NCBI GenBank assembly: GCA_002862095.1
Contig: PHSQ01000001.1
Location: forward strand, 558,001-622,000
Direction of reading: 5' to 3'
DNA: 64,000 nucleotides
Source of the DNA: Methylocystis sp. KS32
GTDB taxonomy: Bacteria > Pseudomonadota > Alphaproteobacteria > Rhizobiales > Beijerinckiaceae
A program made the position numbers and the translations under genes. Positions 17,344-26,592 of the stretch are shown here, in pieces (positions within the stretch are counted from its first letter, which is position 1; the number at the start of each line of letters is the position of its first letter). The notes under the pieces were generated by a model that had not been told where the DNA came from, made no database searches, and saw only the letters and a program-made list of their open reading frames with translations.

Positions 17344-17799
17344 GCGCTGGCGCGGCGGCTTGATCGTTGAGTCAAATCGCTATAAGCCACGGATACGGCT
17401 GGCGTCCGCGATCGTTGAGCCATGAGTCGCGAAGCGACGCTCGGATCACCATTTATAAGCGAATACGGCGAAGGAACCAGTGTATCGGGCATCGATGATT
17501 TCCGATGCTAGAGCAAAATCCGAAAAAGTTGTTAGACTTTTTCGATTAGATTTTGTTTCAGGCTGCGTCGGTCGGGAGAGCCGGATGCACGAGAAGGAGC
17601 GCTGCGCTAGTTCCCGTGCGCCGTTTGCGCCAAACCGGGGCCGCCAGATATTTTCTGGTCGAGCGGTCGCCCAATGTTCTCGCGTCGCTTGGAGGGACGC
17701 CAACATCGGGGCGTCGCCCGACGCTCAGTGGACCGTCCACCTTCTAGACGGGCGGGCGCTCGGTCTTGAACGTTTATCGAATTGAACCAGGAAAGAGAA
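17344..17799. other. Intergenic region between hpnE and shc
   Basis: About 456 bp with no gene. It contains the palindromic repeat at 17514-17555 and must include either read-through or a separate promoter for shc; short frames on both strands have no family pattern. Confidence 0.55.
17514..17555. repeat. Two-part palindrome (stem-loop repeat)
   Basis: CAAAATC (17514-17520) pairs with GATTTTG (17549-17555), and directly inside it CGAAAAAGT (17521-17529) pairs with ACTTTTTCG (17536-17544) around a 6-nt loop, with ATTA bulged on the right arm. Palindromes of this look are common between genes in Rhizobiales; compare 1359-1400. Confidence 0.7.
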
Positions 17800-19770
17800 A
17801 TGACGACCGCTACAGCGCGCGCTGAAAAACTTCCTTCCGCCGCCGTTTCGCTGGAGGCGAGCATCGAACGGGCCGAGGGCGCGTTGCTGGCTCTTGGCAA
17901 GAGCGACGGACATTGGTGTTTCGAACTCGAAGCCGACTGCACCATTCCCGCGGAATATGTGCTCATGCGCCATTATCGCGCCGAACCGGCGGACGCCGCG
18001 CTCGAGGGGAAAATCGCCAATTATTTGCGCCGGGTGCAGGGCTCCCATGGAGGCTGGCCGCTGTTTCAGGACGGCGACTTTAATACTAGCGCCAGCGTGA
18101 AGGCCTATTTCGCGCTCAAAATGATCGGCGACGACATCGACGCCCCGCATATGGCCCGCGCCCGGCAGGCGATTCTGAGCCACGGCGGCGCGGCGCAAAG
18201 CAATGTGTTCACCCGCGCGCTTCTTGCGCTCTATGGCGAAATCCCCTGGCGCGGCGTCCCGGTGATGCCCGTCGAGATCATGCTGCTCCCGAAGTGGTTT
18301 CCTTTCCACCTCGACAAGGTTTCCTATTGGGCGCGCACGGTGCTCGTTCCACTGCTGGTTTTGATGGCCAGAAAGCCGCGGGCGAAAAATCCGCTCGGCG
18401 TCCATATCGCCGAACTTTTCGTGACGCCGCCCGACGAAGTTCGCGAATGGCCCAAGGGCGAGCACCAGACCTTTCCCTGGACCGCGATTTTCGGAGCCAT
18501 CGACAAAATCCTGCATGTCTTGGAGCCCTATTTCCCCAAGGCGGCGCGCGAATTCTCGATCGCGCGGGCCGAGCGCTGGACCACCGAGCGTCTCAATGGG
18601 GTCGACGGTCTCGGCGCGATTTTTCCGGCCATGGTCAACAGCCTTCTGATGTATGACGTCCTCGGCGTTTCCGCCGAGGATCCCCGCGTGGTCGCGGCGC
18701 GCCAATCCATTGAGCGGCTTCTTGTCGTGCACGAACACGAAGCCTATTGCCAGCCCTGCGTCTCGCCGGTGTGGGACACGGCGCTCACATGCCACGCCTT
18801 GCTCGAAACCGGCGGAAAGGAAGCCAGAGCGCGCGTCAAACAGGCGCTCGAATGGCTGGCGCCGCTGCAAATTCTGGACGTGAAGGGCGATTGGGCCGCG
18901 CAGCGCCCGCACACCCCGCCCGGGGGCTGGGCTTTCCAATATGCCAATCCTCATTATCCGGACGTGGACGACACCGCCGTGGTGGTCACGGCGATGGACC
19001 GTTATTCCCGCGAGACCGGCGAAGCCCCTTACGTCGAGCGCATGGCGCGCGGGCGGTTGTGGGTCGAAGGCCTCCAGAGCAAGAACGGCGGATGGGGCGC
19101 GTTCGACGCCGACAACACCTGCCACTATCTGAACCACATCCCCTTCGCCGACCATGGCGCGCTGCTCGATCCGCCCACCGCCGACGTCTCCGCGCGCTGC
19201 GTTTCGATGCTTGCGCAACTTGGCGCGAGGGCGGAATCGAGTGATGCTCTCGCACGCGGGGTCGAATATCTTCTCGCCGAGCAAATGCCGGACGGCAGCT
19301 GGTTCGGTCGATGGGGCGCCAATTATATTTACGGCGCCTGGTCGAGCCTTTGCGCCTTGAACGCCGCCGGCTTGTCGCACGACCACGAGGTCTATCGCCA
19401 TTGCGTCGGCTGGCTGTGCTCGATCCAGAACGCCGACGGCGGCTGGGGGGAGGACCTTTCGAGCTACAAGCTGGATTATAAGGGCTATGAGCCCGCGCCT
19501 TCGACGGCGTCGCAAACCGCATGGGCGCTGCTCGCGCTCATGGCCGCCGGCGAGGTCGATTGTCCGGCGGCGGCGCGCGGAATCGCCTATTTGCAACACA
19601 CGCAGGCGGAGCATGGGCTGTGGGACGAAGCGCGCTTTACCGCCACGGGGTTTCCGCGCGTATTTTATCTGCGCTACCACGGCTACGCGAAATTCTTCCC
19701 GCTTTGGGCCCTGGCGCGATATCGCAATCTGCGCCAGACCAACGCCAAAACCGTGACCGTGGGGCTCTAG
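17800..19770 (+). CDS. shc: Squalene-hopene cyclase
   Basis: A 656-residue class II triterpene cyclase, a monotopic inner-membrane enzyme that turns squalene into hopene/hopanol. The protonating motif DVDDTA lies at 388-393, matching the DXDD acid site, and several QW-type repeats are visible (for example QGSHGGWPLFQ-like near 80-90, GGWGAFD near 430, NADGGWGE near 545-552, GLWDEARFTATGFPRVFYLRY at the end). Length is normal. AGGAAAG just upstream supports ATG at 17800 over a TTG at 17782. It lies 456 bp after hpnE and 147 bp before hpnG, all on the same strand. Confidence 0.97.
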   Translation: MTTATARAEKLPSAAVSLEASIERAEGALLALGKSDGHWCFELEADCTIPAEYVLMRHYRAEPADAALEGKIANYLRRVQGSHGGWPLFQDGDFNTSASVKAYFALKMIGDDIDAPHMARARQAILSHGGAAQSNVFTRALLALYGEIPWRGVPVMPVEIMLLPKWFPFHLDKVSYWARTVLVPLLVLMARKPRAKNPLGVHIAELFVTPPDEVREWPKGEHQTFPWTAIFGAIDKILHVLEPYFPKAAREFSIARAERWTTERLNGVDGLGAIFPAMVNSLLMYDVLGVSAEDPRVVAARQSIERLLVVHEHEAYCQPCVSPVWDTALTCHALLETGGKEARARVKQALEWLAPLQILDVKGDWAAQRPHTPPGGWAFQYANPHYPDVDDTAVVVTAMDRYSRETGEAPYVERMARGRLWVEGLQSKNGGWGAFDADNTCHYLNHIPFADHGALLDPPTADVSARCVSMLAQLGARAESSDALARGVEYLLAEQMPDGSWFGRWGANYIYGAWSSLCALNAAGLSHDHEVYRHCVGWLCSIQNADGGWGEDLSSYKLDYKGYEPAPSTASQTAWALLALMAAGEVDCPAAARGIAYLQHTQAEHGLWDEARFTATGFPRVFYLRYHGYAKFFPLWALARYRNLRQTNAKTVTVGL

Positions 19771-19917
19771 CGCGATTTCTTGGCGCTCGGTCGATCCCAC
19801 CCGAGCGGAAAACCGGCAAAAGCCCGGCTTGTGCGCTTTCCCCAGCCTGTGGCACAAGGAAAAGGCGTAGTATGAGTCGTTGAGGGGCTTGGTTTTAGCT
19901 AGCGGGAGGAGCGCCGC

Positions 19918-20646
19918 ATGACGCGAGGCCAACGCCGACGCAACGAGCACGGCGCGCGCCAGCAGGCGCCCATTCTGGTGGTCACCGGACTGACCCGCGA
20001 GGCGGAGTGCCTGCGAGGAGAGGGAATTGTTCCCCTGTGCAGCGGCGCCGACGCCGCCCTGTTGCGCGCGGCCTTGTCCGAAAAGGACCCGACGCAATAT
20101 TCCTCCGTGGTAAGCTTTGGCCTCGCTGGCGGACTCGATCCAATACTTCGGCCGGGAGACGCGATCGTCGCGACCTGGGCCATTGGCGACACGGAAACCC
20201 GCGAACAGCTTACCCCAACCCTCAGCCGTATCTTACTTGAAGGTTTTTCCGGGGCCGGCATCGCCGCCCGGCATGGCGCCGTGTTCGGCGTCGACGCGCC
20301 GGTCATGACCGTCGCCGAAAAATCGCTGCTGCGCGAGCGCAGCGGCGCCGTGGCGGTCGATATGGAGTCTCATCTCGCCGGAGCCTTCGCCCGCCTTAAC
20401 GGACTTCCTTTCGCGATCGTGCGGGTGATTGGCGACCCCGCGAGCCGCGCGCTGCCGCCTTTGGCCGCAAAGGCGATCAGGCCCGACGGCGGCGTCGACG
20501 TCGCTCTCGTAATGCGGGAGCTTGCCCGACAACCCGCCCAACTCGGCGACCTGATCCGCGCGGGTCTCGACGCCCGCGCGGCTTTTTCCACTTTACGCCG
20601 CTGTGGAGGGCTGCTGGGCCCGCTGCTCGGCCTCGCGCTCGCGTAG
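19918..20646 (+). CDS. hpnG: HpnG, adenosylhopane nucleoside phosphorylase
   Basis: A 242-residue protein of the purine nucleoside phosphorylase family that releases adenine from adenosylhopane, giving a ribosylhopane for later extended hopanoids. Conserved pieces are SFGLAGGLDP near residues 67-76, VFGVDAPV near 121-128 and the VDMESHLAG site near 145-153, where the Glu contacts ribose in this family. A GGGAGGAG sequence precedes the ATG at 19918. Its last 54 bp overlap the end of the convergent hpnH, an unusual layout for two consecutive pathway steps. Confidence 0.92.
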   Translation: MTRGQRRRNEHGARQQAPILVVTGLTREAECLRGEGIVPLCSGADAALLRAALSEKDPTQYSSVVSFGLAGGLDPILRPGDAIVATWAIGDTETREQLTPTLSRILLEGFSGAGIAARHGAVFGVDAPVMTVAEKSLLRERSGAVAVDMESHLAGAFARLNGLPFAIVRVIGDPASRALPPLAAKAIRPDGGVDVALVMRELARQPAQLGDLIRAGLDARAAFSTLRRCGGLLGPLLGLALA

Positions 20647-21744
20647 CTGCGACAGAGTCGCGACATTCTCGTCGAAGACATATTCGGCCGGCCGCTGCTT
20701 ATCGAGCGGAATCTCGGGCGCCATCGGACCCTCGGTTCTCACGCCGAAGAGAGCGACCTTGAGGGCGCGCCACGGACGCCTGACGCTGTCTTCCACCGCC
20801 GTCGCTTCGAAGCCGCTGTGGACCATGCAGTTGGCGCATTTCTCGTAATTGCCGACGCCATAGGAGTCCCAATCGGTCTCCTCCATCAATTGCCTGAAGG
20901 TCGGGGCGTAGGATTCTCCGAGCAGATAGCAGGGGCGCTGCCAGCCGAAGACAGTGCGCAGCGGCATGCCCCAGGGCGTGCAATGATAGCTGACGTTGCC
21001 GGCGAGAAAATCGATGAACAAGCCGGACTGTTGCAGCGCCCAGGCCCTGCCGCCGCGTCCGCGCCTGAGAATGGCGCGGAAAAGCTCCTTGGTGCGGGCG
21101 CGACTGAGGAAATGCTCCTGGTCCGGAGCGCGCTCATAGGCGTAACCCGGCGAAACCGTCATGCCGTCGACGCCGAGTCGCGTCAGCTCGTCGAGGAAAG
21201 CGGCAGCGCGGGTGGGGTCGGTGTTGGAGAAGAAGGTGCTGTTGGTCGTTACTCGAAAACCTTTCGATTTCGCGAGTTTGACCGCCTCGACCGCGCGCTC
21301 GTAAACGCCCTCCTGGCTGACGGCGTGGTCGTGCATTTCCTTGTCGCCGTCGAGATGAATCGACCAGGTAAAATAGGGGCTGGGCTCGAACTGATCGATT
21401 CGCTTTTGTAGCAGCAACGCGTTGGTGCAGACGATAGCGAATTTTTTACGGGCGATGACGCCCTGGACGATCTGGGCGAGGTCCTTGTGCAGGAGCGGCT
21501 CGCCGCCCGCGATCACGACGACCGGCGCGCCGCATTCGTCGACCGAGGCCAGCGCCTCCTCCACGGAGAGGCGGCGGTTGAGGATATGATCGGGATAGTC
21601 GATCTTGCCGCAGCCGGCGCAGGCGAGGTTGCAGCGAAACAGCGGCTCCATCATGAGCACCAGCGGATAGCGCTTGCGGCCCATGAGTTTCTGGCGAAGG
21701 AGATAGGAACCTACCGTGGCGACATAGCGAAATGGAATGGACAA
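20593..21744 (-). CDS. hpnH: Adenosylhopane synthase HpnH (radical SAM)
   Basis: A 383-residue B12-independent radical SAM enzyme that attaches the adenosyl group of SAM to hopene at C-35. The iron-sulfur cysteines are C38, C42 and C45 (RCNLACAGCGK), and later cysteines such as NYEKCANC support the HpnH family. A TTG start at 21744 gives the family N-terminus (SIPFRYVATVGSYLL) and has AAGGG upstream; the frame stays open to 21870, but those residues do not look like the family. The gene is transcribed against hpnG with overlapping 3' ends. Confidence 0.93.
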   Translation of the reverse strand: MSIPFRYVATVGSYLLRQKLMGRKRYPLVLMMEPLFRCNLACAGCGKIDYPDHILNRRLSVEEALASVDECGAPVVVIAGGEPLLHKDLAQIVQGVIARKKFAIVCTNALLLQKRIDQFEPSPYFTWSIHLDGDKEMHDHAVSQEGVYERAVEAVKLAKSKGFRVTTNSTFFSNTDPTRAAAFLDELTRLGVDGMTVSPGYAYERAPDQEHFLSRARTKELFRAILRRGRGGRAWALQQSGLFIDFLAGNVSYHCTPWGMPLRTVFGWQRPCYLLGESYAPTFRQLMEETDWDSYGVGNYEKCANCMVHSGFEATAVEDSVRRPWRALKVALFGVRTEGPMAPEIPLDKQRPAEYVFDENVATLSQLREREAEQRAQQPSTAA

Positions 21745-22143
21745 GGCTCTACCCTTGAGTTGTTCTGCGCCGCCGGCGGAAAACCCGCTACGGCGCGCAT
21801 TTTTGCGCCGCTTGTTCAGCCGCCGGGCGCAGGAAACGCCTGTAAGCAATATTCCGGCGCGCGGTCCCAACCAATGGGTCGAGGGGAACGCGCCGGAAGC
21901 GAATCGCTTCGCGCCGCCTTGTGGCGAACGCTACCGTTTTTCAGTCCCTAACATGAAAGCCGCGCCAAGGAAAACCGGGATCGGTTTTGACGGCCTGCCG
22001 CCTCCTGGTCTCCCCGAAGGCGGCCATTCTCAGGCCCGCGCCATTTCGACGCCCAAAAGTGATGTGCTAGTTTCCGCCATGACCTTGACACCGGGATTGG
22101 GCGGCCGAACCGAGACGCGCCGCCCCCAATCAGGAGCGCGATC
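21745..22143. other. Divergent intergenic region, hpnH / unknown membrane protein
   Basis: About 400 bp, presumably carrying both promoters. No repeat, RNA gene or convincing small frame seen. Confidence 0.5.
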
Positions 22144-24372
22144 ATGACCGAGGCCGGCGCGACGCCCGAACCTGGGCGCCCCAGCGCTCCTCCCGCAAAA
22201 CCGAGCCTGCGCGAGCGATTCGCGGCTCTCGCCTTGCGGCGGCATTGGCCCCGCGAGATCAGCCTCGGCCGCATTGGCGTGTGGATCGCCGCACCCGTGC
22301 TGTGCTGGGTGTTCTACACGACCTCCAGCGGCATGATCGACATCATGCAAAAACAAAGCGGGGACTGGATTGGATTGATCGGCGCCGTCATCGGCACGAC
22401 GGCCATCCTGGTTATGCTGACCTCGACCTCGTGGTCGCTAGGCTCCGATCTCGCTAGCCTGATCGCGCGGCGACGGATGGCGCGCGAGCGCATATTGATA
22501 AAGACCGGCGTCACCGCGCTCGTCTTTCTGTTTGTTTTCTCGATCTCCGCCTTTTTCTCCTTCACGTACTATTACAACAATATTTTCAAGCTCTCTTCGA
22601 AGAAGATCGTCGGCGAGCTGCACCCCATGGAACTCGCCGACGACGTGTTGCTGCCGACAGCCAAGGAGATTGCCGCGCGTTACGACGAGGTCTCGGCGAG
22701 GATTCTGGCGTCCGTGAGCTACAAGGAATACCTGGACGAACTCGAGGCCTTGAGCGAAACCGCGCGCGGCGCCAGCGCGGCGCTGCGGGATTCGATCCGG
22801 AAGAGCCAGGAAATCCAGCAGAAAGCCGCCGCCGAAACGGCGCGCGAGGCGGCGGCCGAACTCGCCGACGCTCAGGCGGCAGGCCGCCAGCTCGATGAAA
22901 TCCGCCTCAGGATCAAGCAGTTGGAGCGCAATGTCGCCGACCTCGACGGCATTATAAAGCTCAAGCAGGACGAGATTTCCGCGCTCGCGACAACGGCCCG
23001 CCAGGAGGAGCAGGCCGCCATCGACGCCTCCAAGGGGCTTGACGGCCTCGGCGCCGTCTGCGGGCCCAATTGCCTGTCCCACCGCGCGAAATCCAGCGAA
23101 GCCCTGAAACGCGCCGCCACGATACGAGACACGCTGGCGGGGCCGACGGCCGAACGCGCCGCCGCCTTGAAACAGCGCGACGCGCTGAATGCGCAGACCA
23201 TAGCGCTGGCGCAAAAGGCGGAGCAGGGGGCCGCGGTCTCGCAGCGCCCGCTCCCCAAAACCGAAATTACGCCAGATTTGCATGGTCTCGAGCGCGACCT
23301 CGACGCCGTACGCGACGAGCTTCGCGCCGATCCGAGCTGGCGCCTGGTGCGGGAGGCCAAGCCCTTATGCGAGACAATCCTCGTCGCCGGCCGCAACGCT
23401 CGCGCGCTGCCTCCGTCGATCCCGTCCAATTTCGCCTGCGAGCCCTCGGGCGCACCGGCGCGGGACACTCTGACGGCCCGCGACGAGGTCAACGCCGCGA
23501 GAGTCGTTTTCGACAAAAAATGTTCGCTCGAAGGCGAATTGCGCGACGAGATCGCAGCAATCACGGCGCATATCCGCGAATCCTCGGCGGCGGATCCCGG
23601 CGCGCCGGCGGCGGGATTCGCTCAAGCGAAAAAGCTGGTGGACGCTTGCGTCGTGTCGGCGCGGGCCGCCGGCCTCTCGGAAAACGACGTGCGGGCGCTG
23701 CTTAAAAGGAGCGATGATTTTTTGCGCGCGCACACCACGGAACGCAATAAATTCGAGCTGGCGCGGGAGGCGTTCTGGAGCTTCACCCCCGACTCCACCA
23801 TGGCGCTGGCGGTCGCTATGGCTCAGGATGCTTTCGTTTTCATTATGAAGTTTCTGTCCGAGATTTTCAGACGGGGCTATGAAACACGCGAGAAGCGCCA
23901 ATTCACCACGCCATTGGACCTGACCGACAACGAGGCCGACCCCTCCGAGATAAGGGCCATGAAGGCGGCGATGCGCGCGGCCCGCCCCGTGCATGGGGAT
24001 ATGAGCGAAATCGACCCCGAGGCGACGACTTTTCAATTGTTGCCGCTGAATGTGCGGGAAAATCTCACCGCGCTGCTCAACAGGCTGGTGCGTGACGAAA
24101 TCGCCCATGTCGACCGGCGCGGCTTTTATGTCGTCGACAATGCGACCATCGCCCAAATCGAACAGCGACTGGTCCACGGGTTGAGAGTGCGTTGGACGCC
24201 GAAGAATGTCAGAGCTGGGCCGGAGTCTTTCGCCGAAGGGCCTCGGGTCTATTGTGGCGTCGCCGCGGAAGGCGGGAGACGCCGGCGGCCCACCGCTCTG
24301 GAGCGCTATTTGACGTCCCCGCCGGAGACGGAGACGGAGGCGGAGCCGCTGCGATCGGATCGAGCGAGCTGA
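22144..24372 (+). CDS. Unknown multi-pass membrane protein with long coiled coil
   Basis: A 742-residue protein I do not recognise. Three hydrophobic segments are visible near residues 44-62, 75-96 and 118-142; then a long Ala/Glu/Arg-rich coiled coil runs from about 185 to 300, and more charged helical sequence to about 540. A further hydrophobic patch (AVAMAQDAFVFIMKFLSEIF) lies near 558-577. The C-terminal part has a globular-looking block around 625-690 (NVRENLTALLNRLVRDEIAH) and a disordered acidic tail. Cysteines are few (C302, C306 in VCGPNC and several later), which could be structural. Shape suggests an envelope sensor or scaffold. The stop is 1 bp from the convergent gene at 24374. 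Confidence 0.8.
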   Translation: MTEAGATPEPGRPSAPPAKPSLRERFAALALRRHWPREISLGRIGVWIAAPVLCWVFYTTSSGMIDIMQKQSGDWIGLIGAVIGTTAILVMLTSTSWSLGSDLASLIARRRMARERILIKTGVTALVFLFVFSISAFFSFTYYYNNIFKLSSKKIVGELHPMELADDVLLPTAKEIAARYDEVSARILASVSYKEYLDELEALSETARGASAALRDSIRKSQEIQQKAAAETAREAAAELADAQAAGRQLDEIRLRIKQLERNVADLDGIIKLKQDEISALATTARQEEQAAIDASKGLDGLGAVCGPNCLSHRAKSSEALKRAATIRDTLAGPTAERAAALKQRDALNAQTIALAQKAEQGAAVSQRPLPKTEITPDLHGLERDLDAVRDELRADPSWRLVREAKPLCETILVAGRNARALPPSIPSNFACEPSGAPARDTLTARDEVNAARVVFDKKCSLEGELRDEIAAITAHIRESSAADPGAPAAGFAQAKKLVDACVVSARAAGLSENDVRALLKRSDDFLRAHTTERNKFELAREAFWSFTPDSTMALAVAMAQDAFVFIMKFLSEIFRRGYETREKRQFTTPLDLTDNEADPSEIRAMKAAMRAARPVHGDMSEIDPEATTFQLLPLNVRENLTALLNRLVRDEIAHVDRRGFYVVDNATIAQIEQRLVHGLRVRWTPKNVRAGPESFAEGPRVYCGVAAEGGRRRRPTALERYLTSPPETETEAEPLRSDRAS

Positions 24373-24373
24373 T

Positions 24374-25156
24374 TCAGGCGGCCGCGCGAGGCGCGGCGAA
24401 GGAGGGAAGGAACCGCAGGCATAGGCCGGGAAGGCTCTGCCTCACGCCGGACATTATGCTGATCTCTCGCCAGCGTGGGTAATCCGGCGGCAACTGGCGC
24501 AAAGCCGCTCCGGCCGCCGCGAAAAATTCCGTCTCATCGCGAAACTCGCATCCAGCGCCGAAAGTGACGACGCAGCCTTCGCTCGAAGAGGCGTAACGGG
24601 CCAACACCTGGAGCAAGAGTTGCGCGGCGGCGCCCCCCGGCGGCCGTTGCGACGACAAGGCGCGGCGAAGCGGCGGCGATGCGAAGCGGGCGCCTTCGCT
24701 CTCTGCCGCGAGATCGGGCTGAGCCTCGAGTTGCGCCCCGGCAAGATTGAGGACCGCGTCCGGTAGGAGCCGCCAGCGCGCGAAATCGCAAAGCCAGATC
24801 GCGCTTTGCTGATACAGCCGACCTTGACCGCCATCCCCGTCCTCATGACGGAAACGCGTGCGCAGTAAAGCCAGGGGCGCCGCCGCGCCATCCGGCCATT
24901 GCGGCGCGGCTCGCGCGACAAGACAGCCGCGGGCCTGGGCCTGCTGATCGATGAGTTCGGGCTCCAATCGACGCACGCCGAGGAGTCTCGGCGGAGAAAG
25001 CGCCGCGTCGCAAGATGGGTCGAGACCCCGGCTGCGCCTCGTGACCCCATATCCTTCCCGAGCGGGAATCGAGAGGCCGGGTCCGCAGGCGAGCTTGCCA
25101 TAGTGCAGGCGCTCCAGGCAGATCTCGTTCTCCCATTGAGGCGATCCGCCCGCCAT
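24374..25156 (-). CDS. Unknown protein, weak resemblance to GAP1-N (GTPase-associated) domain
   Basis: A 260-residue soluble protein with Ala/Arg/Leu bias. The N-terminal part (LERLHYGKLACG, then GYGVTRRSRGLDP, residues 14-45) and a later FRHEDGDGGQGRLYQQSAIW block near 106-125 recall the N-terminal domain of GTPase-associated protein 1, a family found in conflict-type gene sets. No GTPase gene is adjacent, and the likeness rests on short pieces only, so treat the function as unknown. A GGGAGCAGGCGG sequence just upstream supports ATG at 25156. An alternative overlapping frame (24454-25218) lacks any such support. Confidence 0.55.
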   Translation of the reverse strand: MAGGSPQWENEICLERLHYGKLACGPGLSIPAREGYGVTRRSRGLDPSCDAALSPPRLLGVRRLEPELIDQQAQARGCLVARAAPQWPDGAAAPLALLRTRFRHEDGDGGQGRLYQQSAIWLCDFARWRLLPDAVLNLAGAQLEAQPDLAAESEGARFASPPLRRALSSQRPPGGAAAQLLLQVLARYASSSEGCVVTFGAGCEFRDETEFFAAAGAALRQLPPDYPRWREISIMSGVRQSLPGLCLRFLPSFAAPRAAA

Positions 25157-25327
25157 TCCGCCTGCTCCCGAGCCTGACGCTGATAATCGTCTAAAATTAT
25201 ACTGCCGGGCTTAAACAATAATTACGCGCCGGCGCCCGCGGGGTCGGGGAGGGGCTTCTGGCCTTGCGCAGGAAGCTCTCTCTCGATCGCCTCATGGATT
25301 TAAGTGTTTGTATTAAAATAAAAACAA

Positions 25328-25356
25328 TTGTCATTTTTGCTTCATGTAAACGTCAT
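25328..25356 (+). promoter_or_regulatory. Three-unit Pho box upstream of pstS
   Basis: Three 7-bp PhoB half-sites with 11-bp periodicity: TTGTCAT (25328-25334), GCTTCAT (25339-25345) and ACGTCAT (25350-25356), each followed by a 4-nt AT-rich spacer (TTTT, GTAA, AAAA). This is the classical PhoB binding layout and lies 91 bp upstream of the pstS start, so PhoB, encoded at the end of the same unit, should activate it under phosphate limitation. Confidence 0.9.
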
Positions 25357-25446
25357 AAAACTCTCGCGCCTTGAGGCTACTGTTCTCCGGTGGCGAAACG
25401 CGCGCCGGATCGCCTTTCCTGCTTCGAAACAAAGAGAGCCTGTCTG

Positions 25447-26493
25447 ATGATATCCAATCTATTGAAGCAAGCCGCGATCGTGGCGTTTGGGCTAGTCGCG
25501 ACCGCGGATTTTGCTCTTGCGGTCGACATCTCGGGCGCGGGCGCGACCTTTCCCTATCCGATCTATGCCAAATGGGCGGAGGCCTATAAGAAAGAAACCG
25601 GCGCCAACATGAATTACCAGTCGATCGGCTCCGGCGGAGGCATCAAGCAGATCAAGGCCCGAACCGTCACCTTCGGCGCCTCCGATCAGCCCTTGAAATC
25701 CGAGGAGCTTGAGGCGGCGGGCCTGACGCAATGGCCGCAGGTGATCGGCGGCATTGTCCCCGTGATCAATCTCGACGGCGTGGCGCCGGGCGACCTCACG
25801 TTGAGCGGCGACGTTTTGACGAAAATCTTCCTCGGAGAAATCAAATCCTGGGACGATCCCGCCATCAAGAAGCTGAACCCCAAGGCGAAGCTGAGCGGTC
25901 AGGCGATTGTGGTCGCCCATCGTTCCGATGGTTCCGGCACCACCTTCAATTTCACCGACTATCTCTCCAAGGTCTCTCCGACGTGGAAGGAAAAGGTCGG
26001 CGAAAACTCGGCGGTAGAATGGCCTGTGGGACTGGGCTCGAAGGGGAACGAAGGCGTGGCGAACACAGTCGCCAACACCAAGGGCGCGATCGGCTATGTC
26101 GAATACGCCTATGCCAAGCAGAACAGGCTGAACTACGTCAAACTCATCAACAAGGACGGCAAGGTCGTCGCGCCGATCTCGGAAACCTTTCAGGCCGCCG
26201 CCGCCAACGCCGATTGGGCGAAATCGCCGGGATTTTATCAAGTTCTGACCGACGAGCCCGGCGCCAAATCATGGCCCATCACCGCCGCGACATTTATTCT
26301 GCTGCCGAAGCAGCCGCAGGATCCGGCCTCGACGGCGGAGGCGCTCAAGTTCTTTGCTTGGGCTTTCGCCAAGGGCGGCAAGGCGGCGGAGGAACTCGAC
26401 TACATCCCGATGCCGGAATCCGTCGTGGCGTTGATCAAGAAGAGCTGGGCCGCCAATGTGAAGGGCTCGGATGGAAAGCCTCTCGCTAACTGA
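25447..26493 (+). CDS. pstS: Phosphate ABC transporter substrate-binding protein PstS
   Basis: A 348-residue periplasmic phosphate-binding protein. A signal peptide covers residues 1-25 (cleavage near FALAV), followed by the mature start DISGAGATFPYPIY and the phosphate-contact motifs SIGSGGGIKQ and HRSDGSGTTFNF. The ATG at 25447 is used; the frame is open to 25390 but that would block the signal peptide. It is first in pstS-pstC-pstA-pstB-phoU-phoB and sits directly behind a Pho box. Confidence 0.96.
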   Translation: MISNLLKQAAIVAFGLVATADFALAVDISGAGATFPYPIYAKWAEAYKKETGANMNYQSIGSGGGIKQIKARTVTFGASDQPLKSEELEAAGLTQWPQVIGGIVPVINLDGVAPGDLTLSGDVLTKIFLGEIKSWDDPAIKKLNPKAKLSGQAIVVAHRSDGSGTTFNFTDYLSKVSPTWKEKVGENSAVEWPVGLGSKGNEGVANTVANTKGAIGYVEYAYAKQNRLNYVKLINKDGKVVAPISETFQAAAANADWAKSPGFYQVLTDEPGAKSWPITAATFILLPKQPQDPASTAEALKFFAWAFAKGGKAAEELDYIPMPESVVALIKKSWAANVKGSDGKPLAN

Positions 26494-26592
26494 GATTCGA
26501 CCCCAGAGAACCCGCGGTCTTCCGATGAACGCTCCGGCGTTTGTCGTGCGGCCGCGTTGTTTCGTTGAAGCGCGTAAGAAAAACGGTGGAAC

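Noticed and set aside
17725..20097. 790-codon open frame antisense to shc
   Set aside because: GC-driven mirror frame: Arg/Ala/Gly-rich with no family pattern, while the other strand encodes a complete squalene-hopene cyclase.
24454..25218. Overlapping 254-codon minus-strand frame
   Set aside because: Alternative frame of the 24374-25156 gene; Arg/Ser/Pro-rich without motifs, and its start lacks a ribosome binding site.
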